Source: Caulochytrium protostelioides
Lineage: Eukaryota > Chytridiomycota > Caulochytriomycetes > Caulochytriales > Caulochytriaceae
NCBI GenBank assembly: GCA_003615045.1
Contig: ML014217.1
Location: 1-64,000 of the forward strand
Length of the DNA: 64,000 nt
Direction: 5' to 3'
Position numbers and translations under genes: made by a program. Positions 22,481-34,764 of the stretch are shown here, in pieces (within the stretch, counting starts at the first letter, position 1; every line of letters starts with the position of its first letter). The notes under the pieces were generated by a model. The model did no database searches. It saw nothing but the letters and a program-made list of their open reading frames with translations, and was not told where the DNA came from.

Positions 22481-24537
22481 GACAGTGGGCAGAGAAGCTT
22501 GACGGCTTCGAGTCTACAGTGACACGCGTCGCTTCGGAAAAAAACCGGCACGAAGTGCCTGATTCCAGTATAAAAAGCGTCAGACGGGTCCAGCCAGGGC
22601 AGTAAAGCGGGCGAATACGCAGCACGGGATGCCGATCAGGCCTGCGAGGGTTGACGAGATAACGGCCGCACACGACGATGGAAAGATGACGAGCCAGGAC
22701 GCGTCGCTTTCGCCCAGGCAGAACAACAAAGCATCAGAGATCGTGGTCGTCGACGTCCACATCGAGGTTTGCCTCCTCGCTGTTAACGCCCAGCTCACCC
22801 ATTGTTTTTCTGGGTTGGCGAAGGCCATCCCATGCACGCGGTCTCCGACACCCGTCGTGCAAATCCCGTGCATGCATGCATGCATGCATGCATGCATGCA
22901 GGCAGGCAGGCAGAACCGCATCGAAGCCTGCAGGCATCAGCATTCTGACCCCTGCAGGTTCAGGGAGGACAGGGGGGACAAGGAGGGGGAGGCAAGGACG
23001 GCGCGACCGAGCGGCGCGCGCTTACGTCGCGTCGCCCCTTCAGAATGACGGGTATCACCCCGACGAGCTCGGCCGTCAGGCACCGGGCGGGCGGGCTGGG
23101 CGACGCGTCATAATGATACGAATCCTCCGTGTCCCGGGCACCACATCACGCGATGCCTCATGTCGCATCGCGACGCGAGCGGAGTCCCCGCGCTCGACTC
23201 AGGCTGGCCGGTTCAGCCCCATCGGGGCCCATCCCGAGTCCCGTCTCGCCTCGCTGCGTCTGGCACTCCGCCGCTCCGGCGCTACGATCTGGCCTCTCGA
23301 TTCTCAGCACGCCTCTTCGCGTCTCCGGGACCTGTGGTCTGACCACCATCGCTGCACCATCGATGATATAAGGCTACAAGAAAGGAAAGAAAAAGAATAA
23401 GAATAAGTGCGTCGTGGACGAAGGCGGTGTCCATTCTAGGCCGACGGACCCAACCCGCCGAAGGAATGCAGCGAACCCCTGACTCGACGCTGAACTCGAC
23501 GCTGCCGTGTCTCGTCTTATTGTCTTGGCTTGTCTTGGCCGTTGCTTGGCCGTTGGGCAGCCGAGCGGCGAGCACACGCGGTCCCGCTCCGTTCCAACAG
23601 CGTGAGCAACACAAAAGGTGATCTCCCGCAGATGAAAGCGTTGGAGGTAACCGCGAAATGGCGTGACTTTGCCCAAACAGCAACGTGCCCTGACCGCCCC
23701 GAAGGCCACACGGCTGGTCGATCGCTTCGACCTCTTGGATCCATGATCAAAACGGGGGACTTCACGGTCAATGACAACAACCCGCGAGACGGCTCCAGAC
23801 AATGGATGGTCAAGCGCCCTGAGCGCCCCGCCCCCGCCTTCGGACACGACGCTCCCGGAACCAACGGCTAACGGCGTCCCGGATGATGGGGATGAAGGCG
23901 CCCGCCGAGGGGCAATCTATCTAACGACAGATCAGCATGATTTCGATGTATATTGCAGGTCAAAGTGCCGAAAAAACGACCCTTTCGGAAAAGTATATTT
24001 CCACAGGCTACGGCCGTGCTCGAGAATGTAATGCTTGGTATGGCCTCATAAATCCATGAGCACCTTGCCCCCCCGTCAATAGTTAACCTGCGCAAGCTCG
24101 ACCCCATCTTGAAGAGCATCCCCAAGGCAGCTTTGTTGCTGCCACCAGCCAGCAGCATCTGTCTGCCGCTAGCTCTCAGACCTGGAGCGCCGGCGGGTCA
24201 AACGATGTGGTCATGCGACCCAAGCAGAACAACCGTAGCTACGCTGCGTGCTCTGATGGTGGCCGACCCGCGTCGCGGGGCAGGATCAGTTGCAGAAGGA
24301 GGCCAGCTGGGACATCTACTGCCGAGCACGTAACAACCCGCGAAATCAATGCGGGCGGCCTCCAGATGCAGATTGGGGAGGACAGCGGTCCCGTGACCAG
24401 CTGTGCCACCATCGGAGGGACAGCCCAATTTTAAATATAGTAGAGGATGGGTCACGAGATATCGAGAAGATCGCCTCGAGAATCGCCGGACCACTAAGCC
24501 ATCGTCGCAACGAAGCAAGTCTATGATCCAGAGAGAT
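22481..24537. other. 2-kb gap without a supportable gene
   Basis: This lies between the acyl-CoA synthetase 5' end and the Ubc12 3' end. It holds the (TGCA)8 tract. Base composition becomes visibly less GC-rich from about 23.4 kb. Short frames such as plus 22629-23048 run through the TGCA tract and have no domain. I see no RNA gene. Confidence 0.6.
22869..22900. repeat. Self-complementary tetranucleotide repeat (TGCA)8
   Basis: Eight perfect TGCA units are followed by three GGCA units to 22913. Each TGCA is its own reverse complement, so the whole 32 bp can fold as a cruciform. It lies about 390 bp upstream of the acyl-CoA synthetase start. Confidence 0.9.
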
Positions 24538-25086
24538 CTATGGATGCACCATGACGTTGTCGTACGTCACGCCGCCAAAGGCGCCGCCACGCATGGCTTT
24601 GCGGACATTAGCATCGAAGGTGGCGCGGGAGGATTGTAGAATGGCAGCGGCCTCCTTGTTCAGTGGATCATCCGCATTCGGTTCGAGGAAGAGATACTGC
24701 AACCCGACCAAAATCGAGTTGATGTTCAACACCGGTTTCCAGTCTTCGCGCAGAATGTTGAGGCAGACTTTGCCCTCCAGATCGATGTTCGGGTGATAGA
24801 TGGTCTGAGTACACAGCACGCGTGGCGGCTCGTGTGGGTACGAGGTCGGCACCGTGAAGGTGAAGTGAAACCGGCCGCCACGATAAAACCCTTCGTCGGG
24901 CGTGATGGTCAGACGAAAGTGAAACACATCGTTCGGGTCGGGGAAGGCCAGAGCCATTGTTGACGGCAGATGGTCCATGTCCGCCAGATCCTTCTGAAGT
25001 CGGATCTGAGCAGCGCTTGTCTTCGACGTAGGCGGCGCGCCCGCATTGGCGGCCTTGGCCTTTTTGATCGACATGATATTCAACAT
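24538..25086 (-). CDS. UBC12: NEDD8-conjugating E2 enzyme Ubc12
   Basis: The enzyme takes NEDD8/Rub1 from its E1 and passes it to cullins, activating SCF-type ubiquitin ligases. I start at 25086, giving 182 residues, close to human UBE2M (183). The frame is open further upstream, but the segment MLNIMSIKKAKAANAG resembles the family's short basic N-terminal extension that docks on the NEDD8 E1. The UBC fold shows FHFRLTITPDEGFYRGG, the HPN motif (IYHPNIDLEG, HPN at 98-100) and active-site Cys108 in GKVCLNILREDWKPVL. That WKPVL form is typical of Ubc12. The C-terminus (DPLNKEAA, then VRKAMRGG) also fits. It is intronless and complete. Confidence 0.95.
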   Translation of the reverse strand: MLNIMSIKKAKAANAGAPPTSKTSAAQIRLQKDLADMDHLPSTMALAFPDPNDVFHFRLTITPDEGFYRGGRFHFTFTVPTSYPHEPPRVLCTQTIYHPNIDLEGKVCLNILREDWKPVLNINSILVGLQYLFLEPNADDPLNKEAAAILQSSRATFDANVRKAMRGGAFGGVTYDNVMVHP

Positions 25087-26047
25087 CGTGCTGATGGTGT
25101 GGCCGATCCGCCGGGTATAAGCGGGGAGCAAACAAGACCCAAATAGGGAGACGACGCCAGCTACGCGTGACTCCGGCACGAAGCAGTGGCAGGGAAAGCC
25201 CGTCACCAAGCACGTGAGTGCCACGTGGCCACACCTCTAAAAAATGCGCAAAGGAAAATCGGCTGGGCACGTCACGCACAACGAACCGTATCAGATTGAG
25301 AAGGAGTGCGGATGATCCGATCTGCTGGCCAGCCACCGAATCGACGCCCAGATTTGCACAGCAGAATTCACATGAAACCTGCGTTTCGGTCGAAACGCAC
25401 CTGCGTGAAACCTGCGTGGATATCGGAGGTTCGTGCAGCAACCAACCCCAGCTGGGTGAATCGTCGCGAAGCGGAATTCACGAGCGTGGTCAGTCGGTCA
25501 GGCTGATCAGGGCGGGACCCTTGCCTGAGACCGTCGCGAGCAACCAGTCGTTGAATCAACGCGATGTAGATGTTAGATGACAGGGCCACGGAATGACGGC
25601 TCTCTTTGCAACGGCGTCTTATCTGTATGAGACGATAGGAATCCTTTCGGATGCTCGGGTGCAGTTCAAAAAACTGTCCGCTCGGCAACAAGGACCTGGG
25701 TCCGAATGCCACGTGGCCACGTGCGATAGTTTGGTGAATAGGTACAGCGCTCCGAGTGAGAATCTGAAATGTTGGATAGCGGGAGAAGGTGACGTGTTGC
25801 AAATGAAAATGCCTGTTGCGCCGCGTAGTGACAGAAAAGGGTCATCCGAAAGAGAGTCGTCAGCGGGGGTCTCGCTCTACAGGATGCGCGCGCACAGCAA
25901 GTCCAGGCGATGAGCAGATGGTGACGGCATGTCGCCACGATGAGCACGCCTAAAGTATCCGCGATCCCGTCCGTCTTCTCATGGCGACGCTGATATTGTG
26001 GCGGCCGGACAACACATCGTGAGAGAGTCAGCCATCTCGGTCGTAGA
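25087..26047. other. Intergenic region upstream of Ubc12
   Basis: This region of lower GC content holds the Ubc12 promoter side. No coding or RNA feature is evident. Fanzor-type remnants begin just after it. Confidence 0.5.
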
Positions 26048-26310
26048 ATGTGGGTGGGGCCGCATGGCAGGCGAGACGCCGTGTGCCTAGGACGTCGGAA
26101 CGGAGAACTCGCCCTTGCCTCCCCCGGGGGCAGACTTGGCTGCGCCATAGGCGACCACCACGGGCTTGCCCTCGGTGGACGCCCCGTCGGCCACGCGGTC
26201 CAGTCAGGGAATTCAACAAACACGCGCTGCTCGCCTCCGTACAGCCGTAAGCCCTGGCGCGTCCAGCGCCGCTTCAGTGCTCGGGTCACAGCGGCTCATA
26301 CGTCAGGAAG
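26048..26310 (-). pseudogene. Fanzor-type nuclease fragment (copy B)
   Basis: On the minus strand this segment encodes, in two frames, pieces matching copy A. One frame has LKRRWTRQGLRLYGGEQRVF, compared with LKPRWARQRLKLYSGKQRVF in copy A. A shifted frame has KPVVVAYGAAKSAPGG, compared with MPMVIAYDTSKFAPGG. DNA similarity continues upstream through the CGGTTCACAG..TCGTACG stretch (about 26284-26303). It is a short internal fragment with at least one frameshift. The RuvC-II and RuvC-III parts are not recognisable. It sits tandemly next to copy A in the same orientation. Confidence 0.7.
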
Positions 26311-26347
26311 GTACAGTATATTGAGGTATAGCGAGTTAAGGCGCATA

Positions 26348-26391
26348 CCATGCCCTCGGTGGGGGGACCCCTGGGGTTCCCCCCGAGGCAG
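26348..26391 (-). ncRNA. Candidate omega-RNA-like 3' hairpin of Fanzor copy A
   Basis: It begins about 14 bp after the stop codon of copy A. The minus strand reads TGCCTCGG, then GGGGAACCCC, AGGGGTCCCC, then CCGAGGGCATGG. The outer arms pair (TGCCTCGG with CCGAGGGCA, one bulged G). A matching structure follows the stop of copy D at 63805-63863, with one compensatory pair change. TnpB and Fanzor guide RNAs are known to come from the element's right end, so a scaffold role is a reasonable inference. It could instead be a transposon-end recognition hairpin. Confidence 0.4.
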
Positions 26392-26404
26392 ACGCGCGTT
26401 CGGT

Positions 26405-28330
26405 TCAGTGTCGAATGACCTTGCCGATCTTGGACTCCAACCTGGTTTTCCCGGGGATGCGACACAGCGCTATCGGTCTGTCCGGTAAGGCCAGACAGCA
26501 TCGGATGTTCAACGCGGCATTGAGATCGCGGTTCACAAACTTGCTGTGGGCAGCTTCATTGCCGTTGGCAGCTTTATACCACAGCAACCCTCGAATCACG
26601 GTTCCCTGGCGCCAGTGTGGACCAGGTTTCAGGACCCCATGCGTCTGGGCGTACACCCGGGTCTTGCGGGCCGGGGTGGCCGGCGTCGGCTCGGCCGGGG
26701 AAGTACCCGCGCGAGCCCGGCGAGGCGGGTTGACCCGCGTCGGTGCGGCCGAGCGAGCCCTCGCCCCACTCCTGCAGACCGGGTTTACGGCCGCAGGCGC
26801 GGTTTGGGCAACGCTCGCCCGGGAGGCGCGAGAGATCGGCATCTGCGTCGGGTCCCGGGGTTTGACCGTGGTCAAGATCTCGTTCGTCTCGGCATGCACG
26901 TGGGTCGTCCGGGACTCGTCGATTAGGACCGTGCGGGACTGCTGGGCACACGCCCGATACGCGCGAGCTGTTGAAACGGCGATCTCGCCCTCGCCGCCGG
27001 GGGCAAACTTGGAAGTGTCATAGGCGATCACCATGGGCATCTTCTCCATGGCCGCCCTCTCTGCGACGCTGTTCAAAAACTGGGCAAACACACGCTGCTT
27101 GCCGCTGTACAGCTTCAGGCGCTGGCGTGCCCAACGTGGCTTTAGGTATTCGGTTCACAGCAGTTCGTACGTGGCGAGCTAAAGCTTCTGGAATCTATGG
27201 TGAGCGGCGAGCGCTGTTACTTAGATGCTCATCTCCGAAAGCCGCTGCAGCCGCTCCTGAAGACCATGCTGCCGAGTCTCTGACTGCTTTTGGGCGACTT
27301 TGATGCCGGCTCTCACGTAGTACTACTTTCGGCGCAGCTTTCAGCTGACGACCTGGCCTTTGGACCCCACCATAGCCATAAAGAGGATGCTGGTTCGGCC
27401 CGGGTCGTTCCCGAGGATGCAGTGCTGATCTTGGCTGCCAGCCATGGGTTTCTCTGTTTCGGATGCAGCCTTGGCAGTCGACACGGCGTCGTCCGCCTTC
27501 TTCTCGCGCTCGAAGTGGACGCACCTACTGATTTGATTGTTGTCCACGGTGTGAGGGTACTCGTGGTCCTGGCCTTCCAACTTGCGGAATGCCAGGGTGG
27601 CCGCTCACTGTTCCGCGGCCATGGCATCGAAGATCTCCAGGTCGCAGGCGACCAGCTCGAGTTCCTTCAGCAGGCCATAGATCGTGATAAAGTGGGCCCA
27701 CCTCTGCGCCACCGGTACGACGTTGACGGCCCGCAGCTCAGGAGCCTCTAGGTATCGCCAGACGAGAAAGACATGGCGCACGAGGCAGGGCAAGAACCCT
27801 TGCTTTTCAGCCAGCGATTCGGCGCCTGTTTGTTCACCGCGATGTCCAACCCGTGGCAGGGCGCAGCTACTGTCTGCTCCATGAGCGGCGACTGCGTTAC
27901 GGCGGGAAAGTCCTGACGCGTCTTTCATCCGCAGATCCGACGCTGCATACAGAGACTACGGGTCCGTCAGGCCCTCTGGAAGACGCACAGGTACTTGATC
28001 CGCGGCTCGAAGCCTAGCACGTAGTGGTTGCGCAGATCGGTCTCGTACTTGGTGGCGCCGGCAACGTCAATGTTGCTGTCGCCGAGGTGGCGCTGCGTGG
28101 GCCATCAGGTGGCCAGCAGTGGGTAGTCCCGATAGAAGTCACGCACGTCGGGATCTGACTTGACGGTGTCCGCAACGTTCAGCATGAGCTGACATTAGAA
28201 GTTCAAATTTGTCAGGTCAGTCCGCTGCGCATCCATGACGTCCTCGACGCCGTCGAAGCATCGCTTGAGCAGGCCGGGCAGCACGATGCTGGCGATGTGG
28301 TAGCGGTGAGAGAAGGTTCCCCCTGGCAGT
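26405..28330 (-). pseudogene. Degenerate Fanzor-type (eukaryotic TnpB) RNA-guided nuclease gene (copy A)
   Basis: The minus strand carries collinear Fanzor-like blocks over about 1.9 kb. N-terminal-like segments lie at 28330-27960 (KYETDLRNHYVLGFEPR) and 27928-27605. RuvC-I is ILGNDPGRTSILF (near 27400-27435). A basic linker follows, then LKLYSGKQRVFAQFLNSV. Next is MVIAYDTSKFAPGG (near 27020), RuvC-II LIDESRTTHVH (near 26915) and RuvC-III FVNRDLNAALNIR (near 26525). The Asp, Glu and Asp expected to be catalytic are present. Several stop codons interrupt the RuvC-I to RuvC-II linker and frameshifts split the N-terminal part. Only the last 228 codons are open. The zinc-ribbon cysteines are not visible, and an Ala/Pro/Arg-rich insert of about 70 residues lies between RuvC-II and RuvC-III. 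No transposase is seen beside it. The left boundary is uncertain. Confidence 0.75.
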
Positions 28331-28539
28331 TGATACTCCACGCTCAGTACGACACCCTTCGGATCGTCGCGAACTCTCTAGTTGCATGCTTCGACTTTCG
28401 TCGCTGGACTGGGGGAAACCGCAAGTCAGGGTGCAGGCCTAAATCAGGGAGGGAAACATGGCAGGATCGATACTGTCAATGGGGGCGAGTGAGAGATGTG
28501 CAATGCGCTGGCTAAGGGATCGGCAGAGTAGTGGCTAGT

Positions 28540-28881
28540 TACCCCGCATCTCCTCCATATGTCGTTGTATTTCCGTCACGGCGACGTGGCTTGGCAATGG
28601 GCCGTTATTCTACTGTGGCTCTTTGTTCTAACATCTCGGGCGTACGAGGCGTGCGCTCAGCGTTTCCACCCGCTGCTGATCGTCGAGTTCCGTGCGGCCT
28701 AGGTACACCCAGAAGCGAATCTCGTCCTGAAAAGTATGCCAAGCTGCCGCCCGAAGGCCACCGTCGGACGTGTGGTGTGATTCTACCAACGGCACTATTT
28801 GTGGATCGCAACATCAATGTCGCCCTGAACCTCCGATCCTGTCGAACCTCTCTCGTCAGGTCTGCGGCGCTGTGGGCCTGA
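28540..28881 (+). pseudogene. Fanzor-type nuclease C-terminal fragment (copy C)
   Basis: In the opposite orientation to copy A, one frame gives SRAYEACAQRFHPLLIVEFR, then a stop and VHPEANLVL, aligning with copy A's ARAYRACAQQSRTVLIDESR and VHAETNEIL. A second frame gives the RuvC-III block FVDRNINVALNLRSC. So the RuvC-II to RuvC-III part is recognisable but frameshifted. The RuvC-II Asp-Glu is changed to Val-Glu, and RuvC-III reads DRN where copies A and D have RD. The N-terminal half is absent. No GGGGAACCCC-type hairpin follows, which fits an older, eroded copy. Confidence 0.65.
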
Positions 28882-30992
28882 GACCCCGGGCAAGCCCAGC
28901 TAGCCTCTATGTTCATCAAGATGGAGAAGAAAAATCACCGTAAGAGATCGTTCGGGGAAAGGGGGCTGAATGGAGCTCGTATCCCGATGACAGTCCCAGT
29001 CTCAGGTCTCGCGATCGTGACTAGGACATCACTTCCACTAATGACAGCAGGTTAGTGAACCGCGACCCCAATGGTGCCTTTCATGACGTGGTCAATGATG
29101 GCCCCTCCTTAGCCCCTCCTTCACAATGACTAGGCGGCACAGCCAGGTCGCTATGATCGCATGGTCAAGGGGCGGAAGCGCTCGGCGTGGCCTTCATGGC
29201 CCCACCGCCGGCACGGCTTCGCCACGGCCGCCTTGACCCCGGCGGGGGGGATGAGACCGCGTGTGCGCGCGATCGCTTGTCGTCCGGAAACGGGCATGGC
29301 CGCTCTCACGCCAAGGCGGCACGGAGGATTCATACGCCACCGTCCGTGCGCCCAGCAAAGCCGTCCTGACATCATTCCCGCAGCTCTCGCTGGCCCCGAT
29401 ATCCAAACAAAACAGAAGGCCAACGGTCCCTTTTGGATGGAAATCGATTGGAAAGGGTGGCTTCTGATGGGCATCACTTAACAACGACGCGGCATTCCAG
29501 GCCAGCGATGACGCGCCAGTGTGGTCGGCTCTCCCTGCTCGTGGCATCAGAGCGAGTGGCATCAGCGCGAGGGGATCACGGACAAGGGAGCAAACATCAG
29601 AGTCAGAGTCAGAATCACAGAGTTAGAGTTAGAGTCAGAGTCGGGGCACGAGTAGGCGCAGCGGGGCTAGCGTCTGAACGCGTCCTCGATGAAGTCTCGA
29701 TGAAGCCCGGACCGTCGCCCTTCTTGCGCGCTGCTATCTTGGGCAGACGCGATGCTGTATTCCTGCTGTCCCTTGCCTTCGGCGCCTCGAGCGCGCCAAC
29801 GGTGGCCTTCGACCTCAGGAATCGCTCAGCCGACTTTGGCATGCGGCATGCGGCTTCTGGAAAGGCGACTCGACGGGAAACATCAGGAAAGAGGCAACAG
29901 GCGCCATATGAACCGTGGCGGCCGGTGCGCGGACGATGGTGACAGCGCTGGCTCCGGGCCCGTCAAAGCTGTCGCCAACGCCATGGTCTGGAGGAGAGAC
30001 CGCGGCTCATCGGTGCCGCTTCAGGCTTCAGGCTTCAGACACGCTGACCTCGCACCCAGCATCGATCGTAGCGTCGCAGCCCACCGCGTCGTAGCTCCGG
30101 GCCACCCCAACGGCATGGTCTCATGCGACGACATCGGCGCGCTGATGGGTGCGTCCGGTTCATGGCGCCGACGTGCACCCGTCGCCTCTCGCCTGCGGAC
30201 CTGACCCACCACAAGAAGCCATGTCGTTGTGAGGAAAGAAGCTCACGAAGCGTCTGCACAGCCCCCGACGGATGCCGTTGTCGCGTCATGTCGCGACAGT
30301 GTGCTGGGCATATGAAAGGAATCTTTCGCACAGTATCCTGCTAGACGCATCTGGCACCCTCGAGCGATGATTGGGATGCACTGCTCTCGCCACACGGCTC
30401 GCTCCTGATTGGTCGTTTCAACTACTGCCTCCTCCTGAGGATTGTTAAACTCTCTGAGCCCTCCACCCTTCCCTTCCTGCATGCATCGCACCATCGTTCC
30501 TATCGTCGCATCATTTTCTTGGACCCTGCTCCCCTTTGGTTTGCACTCACCGCGTGTTGTTGTTGTTCATCGATCTCGCTGCCGGTGCGCTGAAAGTCTT
30601 TTTTGTTTGTTTGCCTTTTCGTCACTCAGCCGTCTAGCACGCCACTCAGGCTTTTGACGGCTACTACCCTCTTGTTGCTGCGCTCGTTGTATTTCGCTGC
30701 TAACCCGGTCCCTGATGCTGACATTATCTCGGGTTCCACGTTAAGCTACGACGTGCCCTCATTCGTGGATCGCTGATGAAACAGCAGTTGCGCGCAATCT
30801 GATATCGTGTTGTCGACCGGCGGCGCGTGGCGTGAATACTGAGTCTCGCCCAAACAGTTGTACTGGGCTCATCAAGCTGGTTGCACGGTGATCGCTCGCC
30901 GTACCGTTCTGTTCGTGAATGCTAGCGGATCGGAACCCGCGCCCACATCTCCGCTTGCCATCAATCCGCCGCTCGATACGCCTGCACCGGTC
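28882..30992. other. 2.1-kb gap before the RagC gene
   Basis: No supportable gene. It contains the 6-bp repeat, and from about 30.45 kb a pyrimidine-rich stretch that is probably the RagC promoter and 5' leader. The RagC frame is open back to a Met at 30858. Confidence 0.5.
29599..29642. repeat. 6-bp tandem repeat AGAGTC/AGAGTT
   Basis: About seven hexamer units (AGAGTC with AGAATC and AGAGTT variants) run in two phases broken by two bases at 29617-29618. It lies in an intergenic region. Confidence 0.75.
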
Positions 30993-33227
<2,235 letters not shown>

Positions 33228-33445
33228 GACCTGAGAGCATTTTTTTCGTGTATTCTTTCTTTCCTGTACGCCTGTATGCCTGATCCATTCGACATTGTGT
33301 TGTTGTTATTTTTTGTTCATTTATTTTGTCTGATGGCCGGTTCGTTTTGCTCGTACATTCTCGCTGAAGGGATATCGACGTCGGCATCGGCGCCGATCGA
33401 CGTCAGAACACGGGAGATCAGAGGGGGGGTCTTCAGAGGTCCGAC

Positions 33446-34764
33446 CTAGGCATACTTCGCACGACGCCGGTGCGCGCCCGAGGAGGGCCGGGACGCGCTG
33501 CTGTCGCGCGCGCTCGACCGGTGGCTCATGCGACTGTACCGATCGTCGTCGGCGTCGTCGGCGTCGCTGCCACTCATGTCGCGGCTACCGCCGCGGCTGC
33601 GGTATCCGTTGGACGCAAGGCCTGCCGCCGAGCCAGCGGCCGAGCCCGCCGCCGAGCCGCGGCCGAGCCGGTCGTCGAAGCCCGCGCGTCCATCGTGGCG
33701 CAGACGCCGCTCATACTGCTCGAGCACGTGCTCCTCGATGCCCGCGAGGGCGTCGTGGTGGACGGCGAGCGCCAGGAACTCGCGTTCACTTTTGAAGACG
33801 GGGGCCATATCCTGCGCGGGCTGCATCGGGTTCGCGCCAGGGGCGCCGCCCATGGCACCCATGGCACCCATGTCCGAGACGCCCTCGGCGCCGTTGCCCT
33901 CGCCGAGCAGCAGCGTGTAGACATTTTTGAGACCGAACAGGTTGAGGAAGTACCAGCTGAGCGAGGAGACCCACCGGACGTCCATGTCCTGGGTCTCAAC
34001 ACCGCGCTGCAGCATCGCTTTGAAGCGGACGGTCAGCGGGAACGGCAGTTTAATGAGAACGAATCCGCTAAAGAAGAAGTTGATCCACGACATAATCAGT
34101 GTCTGCGGAATCAGCATCACCATGTTTTTCTTCAAACCGTCCATCATGCCCTCCATCTGAGACGGGTCGGCCATCGGATTGGCAGCCTGCTGGCCCGCCG
34201 GTTGCTTGAGGTACACGCCCTTCTCAAACGCCTCCGTCAGATGCTGCCGGCGGCGCATAAAGGCGACGGCGGGGATCTCGCCGGCGCTAGCACTCCTCAG
34301 GATTCGTGCTCGGGTCAACGCCGCCCTGAAGAACCACCATCCCCCCGTATATGACACGACCGCGCAAATGTCATTATCGTGAACGTCATCACCAGGATCA
34401 GCGTGGCCATCGTGACCACGAGTTCATCATTATACCATGACATCAAGAGCGAGACACGTCCGGCTGGTGTGGTGAGTATCGAACGTCAGGGCGGCTTCGC
34501 TTTCAAGCATGGCCCGAGTGTCGCTCAAGCGTCGCTCGAGCATCACTCGAGGGAGGCGATCGTCCATACGAGGGCCATCGGCACTTACGTCTCTCGGACG
34601 GCCTTGATCGACGTCTTGGGGACCGAGTGAAGGAGTTGCGTCGCGTGGTGACGCAGCACGCCGACGAGCACCATGACGACCATAATCGGGAGCAGCACCC
34701 AGTCGCGGATCGCCGGGTCAATGTACATGAACCCCGAGTCGCTCATCGCGGCGGTGGACGTCAT
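33446..34764 (-). CDS. EMC3: ER membrane protein complex subunit 3 (EMC3), two exons
   Basis: EMC3 is the Oxa1/YidC-like insertase core of the ER membrane complex. Exon 1 is 34589-34764 (start MTSTAAMSDS), exon 2 is 33446-34325. The 263-bp intron has GTAAGT and TTCTTCAG borders and joins in phase 2, giving 351 residues. Conserved features: DPAIRDWVLLP and first membrane helix (16-38), cytosolic coiled segment, MADPSQMEGMMDGLKKNMVM (110-129), helix 2 through SWINFFFSGFVL, KLPFPLTVRFKAMLQRG (151-167) and WVSSLSWYFLNLFGL (177-191). These match the family closely. After residue 199 the tail is unusual: a Met/Gly/Ala-rich stretch, then about 100 Ser/Arg/Asp-rich residues. Relatives are about 260 residues, so the C-terminus is extended. 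The DNA after exon 1 reads GTAAGTGCC. Confidence 0.95.

Noticed and set aside
22629-23048. 139-codon frame through the (TGCA)8 tract
   Set aside because: Repeated Met-His-Ala-Cys peptide comes from the microsatellite; no support for translation.
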